A program made the position numbers and the translations under genes. The notes beneath the pieces are model-generated. The model did not search any database. It was not told the DNA's origin and was given only the letters and a program-made list of their open reading frames with translations. This document shows positions 55,253 through 64,000 of a stretch of DNA of 64,000 nt, in pieces. Every line of letters begins with the position of its first letter. Position 1 is the first letter of the stretch. The DNA comes from Erpobdella octoculata (taxonomy: Eukaryota; Annelida; Clitellata; Hirudinida; Erpobdellidae): the NCBI GenBank assembly GCA_963978895.1, contig OZ022245.1:2374875-2438874 (forward strand), given 5' to 3'.

Positions 55253-55690
55253 GTGGGCAAACTACGGCATGCGGCCCGCCAAAGTATTTTATGCGGCCCG
55301 TTTAGAATTTTCGCTAAATTTTTGAAATTGTTATTTAGATTATCGGCTTCGATTTAAATAAATTATATTAACGCTTTTTTTTGTTGGTTGTTTTTACATA
55401 AAACTCACAACATCCCTATTCGCAACTGTGTTCGCGCTTAACCAAAAGTTAGTTTTGTTTACATTTTGAAAGGTTTTAAACATTGTAATTTGAAAGTGAA
55501 TAGAATAAGCGTGAGTGCTGCCAAGAAAAGAAAAATTGAGGACGAATGTCGTGTTTTTAATGAAGATTGGACTGATAAGTACTTCTTCGCAAATGTTAGG
55601 GACAAGGCTGTCTGTTTGCAGGCCAAAAGTTCCTATGTACGACCATCAAAGGTAATTGCGTAATAAAATTCAAATTTTGTTTACGTAACG
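55253..55690 (+). mobile_element. Truncated hAT (GTF2IRD2/ZBED-like transposase) 5' end
   Basis: It begins CAGAGGTGGGCAAACTACGG followed by CATGCGGCCCGCC, the well-known terminus of a hAT group. About 210 bp inside, a frame reads AAKKRKIEDECRVFNEDWTD, YFFANVRDKAVCLQA, matching the N-terminus of GTF2IRD2/ZBED-type hAT transposases (KKRKVDxExRxFxxxWTxxYFF). It ends after about 65 codons without the rest of the transposase or a right terminus. Confidence 0.75.
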
Positions 55691-55769
55691 TTTGAAGGCT
55701 TCAAGCAACTTTTAGCAAATCTATTTTACGTTTAATGGGCTAAAATAAGTTATGAAAGAGTGGAAAAGA

Positions 55770-56012
55770 ACAAATGAGCGCGAGCGGGAACGGGAGAGCA
55801 AGCGGGGAAGGAAACGAGAGCAAGAGAGAAAATGATAAAAAACCCCGAGCAACGCAGGGTAACCCCGCTATATATATATATTTATAGTTCCCGCTCGCTC
55901 CGCTCATTTTGTGACGGTATCAAATTATTTTCTTTGACTCTTAAGGCTGTGTGAAAATTTCATTACGATCGGATGAATGGTCAACGGTGTAGCAATGCAT
56001 AAAGGATATATA
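55770..56012. mobile_element. Composite of a plus-strand Helitron 3' end and a minus-strand 5' head
   Basis: GAGAGCAAGCGGGGAAGGAAACG, AACCCCGAGCAACGCAGGG and CCCCGCTA end at about 55869, followed by a short TA tract. GTTCCCGCTCGCTCCGCTC starts at 55887 and runs through ATTACGATCGGATGAATGG to CATAAAGGATATATATATATG. A five-base insertion (GTCAACGG) separates this copy from the others. Confidence 0.75.
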
Positions 56013-58370
56013 TATATATGTTTGTGTGTGTGTGAGTGAGCGAGAGCACAAAAGCCGGCGCCCAATCATCCCACTTCGGTTGTGCAATGCGTTATGTTAA
56101 CATTAGCATATGCTCCGTTGTTACATTAGCATACATGCCGTTGTGATCACGTGCGTGTGCACTCGTTCAAAAGTTATGCCAAGCGACAGTGCTTGTGTTT
56201 TTTTTATTTAATTATTATGCGTCTTTTTCAGGTTCTTATTTTCGCATTTTTTTGTTATGAAATTAGTTCACGCCAGCAGTGTGCACGCAAGCTATCATGC
56301 AGACCCGCGCATATGTAATTGAATATCTATTATTTATCTATGTAGAACCGCATTCATTCTGTCGAGTATGCTAATATAATAAGCATACTCGATCACTCGG
56401 AGGTGCTTACTAAAACCGTTTTGACTACACACGCAATATTCATTTCAATATGCATTGAAACCTCACTAAATTAAGCAAAGTAAAAAGTTATATAATACAC
56501 TCTAGTATACCCCCTGCCCCCATCCCCAATTTACGTTCCCGATAGGGTAATTTTTAGTAATTTAATTATTTAATACATTTCAATTTTTTTCCTTTTTCCC
56601 AGTGTGTCGCTGCACACTTAACATACTATTAAAATTTCAGATTGTTTGAACAAAACATGAGTTAATAATAGAATAAAATCAATAAATACAGCCTTGCATG
56701 TATCAAAATACTCATTTTATCTGTATTATTTTGATTTTCTGAGTGGCAGTTATTCTAAAAAAACATATTTTCTACCCTACATTTGAGGTCACAAATACCA
56801 AATTTCTAATCCGTTGGTGTTTAATGGACAAAAAATATTTCGGTCAGCGATTGTAAGAAGTACATTTTTTTTCTCTCCTAAATAAAAATAATAATACATT
56901 ATTATATAGTTAAATTATAAAGAAAATTTTATTAATTTTTTTATGAGTTTTAAATAAAAATATTAAATAAATTTGTGTGTTGTTTATTGGCGCCGGATAC
57001 CTTTGGTTTGATTTCATCGGCCTCCCGAACTCTTATTGCTTATTTGGCAGTGTATTGTACTATAAAAATAACCTGTTGATATATATGAGCGGTTTTTTTA
57101 ACATTATTGCAGCATTAACTTGAGGAAATTCAGATGTAACTAAACGAGCAAACCAAACAACAAAAGTGTTAACGAAAGAACAGATCAATTTTGATGACTG
57201 TGCACAGCATTCTGCTACAGCCCATCTATCTAAGCCACATTGGGAAGGCTCTGAAATTTCATAAAGGAATGGAAAAGCGACTGTGAGCAAATAAACTCAT
57301 TCCATCAAACATGAGCTGCATCAAAATTTACTTTCATCTCCCTCTCATGTCAAAACCAATGAATGAAATTCTAATTGTAACCAAATTCCTGAAACAACTG
57401 TATGTTTGGTCAACTGGATGATCCTAGCAATGCCTCAAACATCTTTGTGCATATTGCTTTGAATATGTAATATCTCAGCCTAATACTCATATGACAATAC
57501 ATGTGCACTAGTTGTCACACAAGTGTTTCAAACACTGCAGTTTCTAGAGTCTTTCCAGTATCATTTAGCAATTCTTGTACTTACAAAAGGTTGGTTTTCA
57601 TCTTTGATTATCAACATTGCAAAACAATGGAATCCGCTTTTTACCTTTATACGGAAACTTCAAAGTCATTGAGCTACCATTAAACATGAATATAATTAAA
57701 TAAAAATTTGCAGTTACTTTTCTTCATAAAAGTAACAATATTGGGAAGTGGGAACTTAAGAATGTTGGAAAAAAATTCTGAGGGTCACCCTTATAGACAA
57801 AATAACTTTGATTTGTTTAATGAAATTGATAACTTAAAAATCACATGTTGCAATTTACAAAACATTTCCTCTAATTATAATTAAAAAGGTATTGCTAATA
57901 ATGATAATTTGATTGCAGATTTGAGACAAAAATTGAGTAATACCTTGTCAACCAATACTAAATTACTGGATGAAAACCATCAGTTAACATTACAAATTCA
58001 TTGTGGCAGGGCCAAACTGGACTGGTGAGGTAGGGTTTAGGTTTGACAACTTTTTTTTTTCAATCGATAGTTAGATTCACTTATAAACATGTGTTGTTCA
58101 TTGGTCTTTACAAACAAGATGATAATTACTCTAGAACTCATTTCCAGTTGTCTCAAAAATTTTTTTTAGCAAATATTTGTTTTTAAAACTTTTTTATTAA
58201 ATTTTGAGTTTTTTTGCAGTTTTAAAAGAAAACACATCTATGGTTATTGTTGCGCAAACTGAAAATCAACAGGTCTGAAAACTCACTAGCTTACATCAGT
58301 CAGAAACGCAAAAATTTTTTTTAAATGTCAAAGTCAAGTATCACGACCACACGCTAACCCTTCAATAGCA
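56013..58370. other. Gene-free, probably old repeat sequence
   Basis: Begins with a GTGTGTGTGAGTGAGCGAGAG tract. No frame resembles a known protein family. The minus-strand frame at about 57060-57290 (ending in AIMLKKPLIYINRLFL) is open but unrecognised, and I would not call it a gene. Confidence 0.6.
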
Positions 58371-58399
58371 TGTACTAAGAGACTAACACAAATGAAAGT

Positions 58400-58640
58400 G
58401 TATTTCAGAAAGCTTCAATCTATCCCAAGATCTATCATTGGTACCCATCTCAACCATTGCAAATCAATCTTTTATGGCATGTTAGCTTCGCACCTTCAGA
58501 AACTAAAGTGTGTTCAAACATCAGCCCAATACTCAAAAAACTGCACTGGCTGCCACTGCTAACACTCGGCAGAAAGGCTATCTTATTTATGATCTACTGA
58601 AGTACTGCACATCAGCAAGAGAACTTTATTTTAAACGTAG
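58400..58640 (+). mobile_element. CR1/L2-like LINE relic
   Basis: The frame HLNHCKSIFYGMLASHLQKL, then VQTSA, followed after a frame change by ILKKLHWLPLLTLGRKAILF, matches the C-terminal reverse-transcriptase region of CR1/L2 LINEs (YCNSLLYGLP..LQxVQNxAAR, PILKxLHWLPVxxRIxFKIL). Stops and a frameshift show it is dead. Confidence 0.8.
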
Positions 58641-58775
58641 AATTAGCTAAACCGATAGCGCAGGCAGGGTTCTTTGTCACATTATACCTACCTTTGTAAT
58701 AATATATCGCTTGAATTCATAAAGAAAGCTCTCTATCATTGACTGCCACTGTGGTGCGTAACTGTTTGATAATTT

Positions 58776-59112
58776 ATATATATATAATGAGATTGTGTGT
58801 GTAAGTATGTATGTCCTTTATGCATTGCTACACCATTCATCTAATCTTATAGCAATTTTCAATCAAGCTTGAGAAGCAAAAGGTTTTGTGAAAAAAATTT
58901 AAATCGGCCATAAAATGAGCAGAGCGGGAGAACGAGCGGAATCTAGAACTGGAAAATGAGCGGGAATGGGCAAGCAAACGAGAGCAAAAGAATGACCAGC
59001 AACGGGAGTGGGAAAGCGACAGGGAGAGCAAATGGGGAAGGAAACGGGAGTGAGGTAGAAAAACGATAAGAAAACCTCTTAAATCTCCGGGCAACGCCGG
59101 GTACCCCGCCAG
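58776..59112 (+). mobile_element. Short diverged Helitron copy with both ends
   Basis: A TA-rich start, then CCTTTATGCATTGCTACACC and ATTCATCTAATC (head), an AGAGCGGGAGAACGAGCGG region, a degraded minisatellite, and TCCGGGCAACGCCGGGTACC with CCGCCAG at 59112 before T. It is about 340 bp long and lacks the expanded (TA)n of the 53.4-kb copy. Confidence 0.7.
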
Positions 59113-59156
59113 TAATAATATAACATTAAAATAATAATACATTTTTAATTATTCTC

Positions 59157-59640
59157 AGCCAGCCCTGGAAGCATCCATGACTGAAAGATACAATCAACAA
59201 ATAAAATTATTTGCATCATTACAATTTGGACTCAAAATGTGTTACACTCACAGATATTCCTGCAAAATCAAGACACAGACCACATATACATTTGATAGCT
59301 CGAGTATGGTTTTTGCAGTAAGGGTTTTTTGTTACGTTGTAATAATTTATCACTTGAATTCATATTTGACCGCCACGGTGAGCGGAGAGGCAAGGTGGAG
59401 TGATACCATATCCTATGATGTTCATCCGAGGCTGGTTAAATTGCTAGCCAAAGGGGAGGTTTATTTGACGGTCCTTGTCCAACTTATTGCACCTCAGTGT
59501 TTGGCAGGCCGGAGTGAGTCAAGCCATGTGCCCACGAAAGCCTTGTGCGTTCGGCGGCCTCTGCCCCAAAGCCACCACACGGACACTCCTTTCGCGCCAC
59601 ATAAACACTTCACCACACACGACTGCAACGGCGGTGAGTA
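59157..59640 (+). repeat. Diverged copy of the 665-bp repeat unit
   Basis: Starts GCCAGCCCTGGAAGCATCCA and carries the same open stretch as the units at 60.1 and 60.8 kb (QQIKLFASLQFGL, TFDSSSMVFAVRVF, LAGRSESSHVPTKALC) with scattered substitutions. It ends in CACACGACTGCAACGGCGG, text shared with about 61600. Confidence 0.8.
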
Positions 59641-59905
59641 ACGGCGATTTTGACATTAATGTAGTGAATAATAATAATATATTTTTAATTATTCTCAGCC
59701 AGCTCTGAAAGATACGATCAAAAGGTAAAATTATTTGCAACATTACAATTTTGGCTGAAAGTGTGCTAAACTCACCAAGTTTCTTGTGAAGTCGAGACAC
59801 AGACCACAGATACATTCAATAAAAGCTATCTATATTATAATAGCCGAGTGGTCATTCCCTGATGTCTGCTTAATTTATAGCGCTGTACAAAAAGTCTACC
59901 TCGTA
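59630..59905 (+). repeat. 275-bp repeat block, partner of 61600-61895
   Basis: CGGTGAGTAACGGCGATTTTG through TGCTTAATTTATAGCGCTGT and AAAAAGTCTACCTCGTATAA is present here and again 1.97 kb downstream with few changes. The pair brackets the 665-bp tandem repeats. Confidence 0.8.
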
Positions 59906-60570
59906 TAATTAGTTTTTTGTTATGTTGTACCTACCTTTGTAATAATCTATATCACTTCAATTCATAAAGCACTATCATTCATTGTAACGTCGGTGCATAA
60001 CTGCAATTTTACATTGTTAATGTAGTGAGATTGATATATGTAGCATTATTAACTGTTAAATAATAATGGTAATAGTAATGATAATAATTTAACATTAAAA
60101 TAATATTACATTTTTAATTATTCTCAGTCAGCTCTGGAAGCATCCATGACTCGAAGATACGATCAACAAATAAAATTATTTGCATCATTACAGTTTGGAC
60201 TCAAAGTGTGTTACACTCACAGATATTCCTGCAAAATCAAGACACAGACCACATATACATTTGATAGCTCGAGTATGGTTTTTGCAGTAAGGGTTTTTTG
60301 TTACGTTATAATAATCTATCACTTGAATTCATATTTGACCACCACGGCGAGCGGAGAGGCAAGGTGGAGTGATACCATATCCTATGATGTTCATCCGAGG
60401 CTGGTTAAATTGCTAGCCGAAGGGGAGGTCGATTTGCCGGTCCTTGTCCAACTTATTGCACCTCAGTGTTTGGCAGGCCGGAGTGAGTCAAGCCATGTGC
60501 CCACGAAAGCCTTGTGCGTTTGGGGGCCTCGGCCCCAAAGCCACCACACGGACACCCCTTTTGCCCCACA
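59906..60570 (+). repeat. 665-bp tandem repeat, first copy
   Basis: TAATTAGTTTTTTGTTATGT starts both copies. The unit includes an open frame of 143 codons from 60146 (MTRRYDQQIKLFASLQFGL...). I recognise no protein family in it. The frame ends in GC-rich text (GGGGGCCTCGGCCCC) in an otherwise AT-rich unit. A cellular gene is not supported. Confidence 0.88.
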
Positions 60571-61235
60571 TAATTAGTTTTTTGTTATGTTGTACCTACC
60601 TTTGTAATAATCTATATCACTTCAATTCATAAAGCACTATCATTCATTGTAACGTCGGTGCATAACTGCAATTTTACATTGTTAATGTAGTGAGATTGAT
60701 ATATGTAGCATTATTAACTGTTAAATAATAATGGTAATAGTAATGATAATAATTTAACATTAAAATAATATTACATTTTTAATTATTCTCAGTCAGCTCT
60801 GGAAGCATCCATGACTCGAAGATACGATCAACAAATAAAATTATTTGCATCATTACAGTTTGGACTCAAAGTGTGTTACACTCACAGATATTCCTGCAAA
60901 ATCAAGACACAGACCACATATACATTTGATAGCTCGAGTATGGTTTTTGCAGTAAGGGTTTTTTGTTACGTTATAATAATCTATCACTTGAATTCATATT
61001 TGACCACCACGGCGAGCGGAGAGGCAAGGTGGAGTGATACCATATCCTATGATGTTCATCCGAGGCTGGTTAAATTGCTAGCCGAAGGGGAGGTCGATTT
61101 GCCGGTCCTTGTCCAACTTATTGCACCTCAGTGTTTGGCAGGCCGGAGTGAGTCAAGCCATGTGCCCACGAAAGCCTTGTGCGTTTGGGGGCCTCGGCCC
61201 CAAAGCCACCACACGGACACCCCTTTTGCCCCACA
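60571..61235 (+). repeat. 665-bp tandem repeat, second copy
   Basis: Appears identical to the preceding 665 bp by eye over its full length, diverging only after CCCCACAT at about 61236. Such identity means a very recent duplication or an assembly duplication. Confidence 0.88.
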
Positions 61236-61895
61236 TAAAGACTTCACACAGCACTCTAAACATAGTATTTACATATATCACAGGATGTAAGTTAGCCAAA
61301 CATAGAAGGCTTGGAGAAGAGGGGAGGTTGATTTGCCGGTCCTTGTCCAACTTATTGCACCTCACTAGTTGGCGGGCTGGAGTGAGTCGAGCCATGTGCC
61401 CACGAAAGCCTTGCGCTTTCGGTGGCCTCCCTTCCTCAAAGCCAACATAAACACGTCACCAAACACTCAAACATACATACCGTCTAAATTGTCTAATTGA
61501 CAGATACAGACGTTAATCAAACCACACACTCTAAACATAGTCTAAATTGTCTAATTGACATTTACAGACGTTAATCGAACCACACGCGACCGCCACGGCG
61601 GTGAGTAACGGCGATTTTGACATTAATGTAGTGAATAATAATAATATTATATTTTTAATTATTCTCAGCCAGCTCTGGAAGCACCCACGACTGAAAGATA
61701 CGATCAAAAGGTAAAATTATTTGCAACATTACAATTTTGGCTCAAAGTATGTTACACTCACCCATTTTCTTGTGAAGTCGAGACACAGACCACAGATACA
61801 TTTAATAGAAGCTATCTTTATTATATTAGCCGAGCGTCACTCCCTGATGTCCGCTTAATTTATAGCGCTGTACAAAAAGTCTACCTCGTATAATT
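61236..61895 (+). repeat. Partial repeat units closing the array
   Basis: About 61318-61445 repeats the GGGGAGGTTGATTTGCCGGT ... CACGAAAGCCTTGCGC part of the unit. 61493-61575 holds a short internal duplication (GTCTAAATTGTCTAATTGAC twice). 61600-61895 is the partner of 59630-59905. Confidence 0.75.
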
Positions 61896-63420
61896 AGTTG
61901 TTTTTTTTTACTTAAAATTTATAAAAATATATAATGTATAACATAAATAAGTATTTCAAATAAATAATGAGTTTTAAGTCAAAGAGATCCACGTTATTGC
62001 TGGCGATATGTGATTGGACGTATAGGCCGTAACCATATTTCTTACCTAATTAGTCTTATAGCTAATAGTCATTATTTCTATTAGTAGTTATTAAATATAT
62101 GAATATTAAAATAGTATATAAAAATTTATTTGCTGATAAAAAAAATGCCTATAAGTTTAAACTAAATTCACCAACGTAACAGAGATAGTCAGAACACATC
62201 TATGAGTCAGAACGTACAAAATTTCGTTGCATTGGAAGCGTGAAAAAATTCTAGCAAGCATAGAATTTTCAGATTAGGTGTAAAAAAGTGGTAAGAACTT
62301 AGCATTCTAAATTCTATAAAAATCCGAGTTGTGTGTCGTGAGTTATACGCATAGATATCTATGGTTATACAGCATTTAGTTTGATGGGCGATAGTTAGTA
62401 AAGTTAGTAGGTATTGTCGTTCACTTCTGTCCTTGGCGACTATACGTTTAGATTAGGTCGATTTAAAAGGTAAATAAGACAAATTATAAAATATCAACAG
62501 AAACAATTTTTTAGAAGATTGCTATTTTCTTTTCCGTTCTTACTGGAAGTTTGCTACATTTTTTTGTCGAGTGGTTTAATGCATGGTGTAGAACATAGTG
62601 ACTTTTTTGAAATGTATGAAGAGGCAGTGATGAGGACTGAGATAACTTCTTCTGTAATTTCTGAGGAAACAGAAATAAATTCAGATTTTTTTTAAATGTT
62701 TAATTTGTAAGCAAGAAACATCTGAACACACTGCTGAAGTTTTAAGAACCTTGCCCACTGTCACTGTATTAAAACAGCTGGAAGTTACCCGGTAGTTGTG
62801 ATTTAGTAAATTATATTAATATGCACTACAACAAACATGTAATTAAATTGCATTTAGCATACAGCTAGCATACGAAGCTGAGTAAAGTACAGAGTCAGTA
62901 GTCAGTTCTGACGAAGTTGTAGGACCAAAGAGAACAAGTAGAGGTTCTACTGTTGGTTTTTCATTTACCGATGTGTTTTTCGTGGTGTGGTAGTGACTTA
63001 GTGACATTAACAATTCCAAAGATGTAAGGAAGGTAATGTCAGGTTTGGGTTTGATGATAAGATGAGACAGGTAATCCAGGATCGTGGTCTCGATGACTGG
63101 GCTGTAGGCAGTGATATTTTAGCAACTAAAACTAATACGAAAAAAATCGACCATAGTTAACTAAAACTAGAATGGTCTGTCCTAGAACTAACTAAAATAA
63201 ATTAACTCAAATATTCTGTTTTTTTCGTTATTTGACAAAAGTTTGTAATAAAAATTTATAATGATCATAGACATCGATGTATTAAGAAACATAAAAAAAT
63301 TAATTTAATTTCTTTTGTTTCTCAATATCGGCCTGAATTGACTAAGGACGTTCTTTTATTCTCCTTATTTGACAGATGATGGTGTGTTGTTTTTGCAACC
63401 GATATTAATTTGGCAAGTTT
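61896..63420. other. Gene-free region
   Basis: AT-rich, no recognisable protein, RNA or repeat terminus. About 62580-62700 contains a broken frame (EFFEMYEEAVMRTEITSSV-like) too short to assign. Confidence 0.5.
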
Positions 63421-63439
63421 AGTTTTCTGGTGGCAAGCG

Positions 63440-63590
63440 GGGCAGCAGTGTGTGGACTTATTTTAAATTTGAAGAAACAGAAAACAAAAGTCGATGTATC
63501 GTGGCTTTAGCGAATGGTTCCAAATGCGTCGCACTTGCTGCAACTAAGAATCTGACTAATCTTAAAAACCATCTTCGTCGTGATTGTTTT
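63440..63590 (+). pseudogene. BED zinc-finger fragment of a hAT-type transposase
   Basis: The plus-strand frame reads VWTYFKFEETENKSRCIVAL, then SKCVA and TNLKNHLRRDC. VWxYF, spaced cysteines and NLKxHLxR are the BED-finger pattern common in hAT transposases. The second cysteine pair and final His are irregular. The frame ends about 40 codons later and no catalytic region follows. The opposite strand is open too, with an acidic 123-codon frame (63829-63458), but this resembles no family and overlaps the BED reading. Confidence 0.6.
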
Positions 63591-63599
63591 CTGAAAGAT

Positions 63600-64000
63600 C
63601 TCTCGATTGACTCGACGATGACAACTGACTGAGGTTCATTCAAATCTTCAATTTGACTTTCATTTCCTTCGTCGTCTAAATACTCTTCATAGTCAAAAGT
63701 TATAAAGCTTTCTTCGTCATCACTTGCCGGTTGAACTATGTTTTCATCTTCGACGTCTGACTGCAAGTTGGTGATACTGGCGTCATTGGTACCGTTTAGC
63801 GGATTTGCATTTTGGGCAACAAAAGGCAATCATAATACTTTTTTTAATGGCATTCCGATATTCAATATCACTTACATTCTTAGGTAGTCGCATAAACAAA
63901 ACGCGCCTGTGCGCGCAACGCCTGAACATTCAAGACTAGAAAGTTTATCAGGCGCAGTGGAACGAGCTAAAATGGTTTTACGGGATTGCTTATATCTCTG
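63600..64000. other. Right edge of window, no assigned feature
   Basis: Acid-codon-rich text on the minus strand (SDVEDENIVQPASDDEES) looks transposon-protein-like but cannot be assigned. The last 150 bp have GC-rich words (CGCGCCTGTGCGCGCAACGCC). Confidence 0.4.

Overview
The window is intron-rich, AT-rich animal DNA. The genes are TRIM37, Rab11, a neuronal calcium sensor, catalase, DDX39B/UAP56, DDX6, PH-BTK exons of Tec-kinase type and DOCK1-type exons. All have short exons with GT-AG junctions, set among (TA)n microsatellites, Helitrons, tRNA-derived SINEs, hAT elements and CR1/L2-like LINE relics. Tec and DOCK genes point to a metazoan. The repeat mix suggests an invertebrate, perhaps a lophotrochozoan, but the phylum is inference. 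No bacterial or organellar DNA was seen.

Layout, left to right. 0.5-9.6 kb: TRIM37 on the minus strand, 12 exons found in phase, C-terminal exons not found; a 4.5 kb intron holds Helitron fragments and a TIR element. 9.6-12.7 kb: microsatellite-rich spacer. 12.7-14.9 kb: complete Rab11 (minus). 15.5-23.2 kb: the most interesting locus, a TIR-bounded element carrying an uncharacterised gene family, interrupted by a hAT transposon with a perfect 8-bp target duplication and by a 739-bp MITE-like element. 23.9-26.2 kb: complete NCS-1-like gene (plus) with a 25-nt exon. 28.0-32.8 kb: catalase (minus), head to head with DDX39B (33.7-36.2 kb, plus). 36.3-41.9 kb: gene-poor repeats. 41.9-42.5 kb: a small predicted C2H2 zinc-finger gene. 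43.0-45.2 kb: a decayed, intron-containing DDX6 copy. 46.8-51.9 kb: DOCK exons downstream of PH-BTK exons on the same strand, with phases that would permit a chimeric transcript. 52.2-59.1 kb: SINE and nested Helitron cluster. 59.1-61.9 kb: tandem segmental repeats including an apparently exact 2 x 665 bp duplication. 61.9-64 kb: sparse sequence ending in a BED zinc-finger fragment.

The cellular genes share no single pathway: ubiquitin ligation, recycling-endosome traffic, calcium sensing, peroxide removal and mRNA export are simply neighbours. The exon models were built by hand from reading frame, splice sites and remembered family alignments. Junction phases were checked, but no database search was run.
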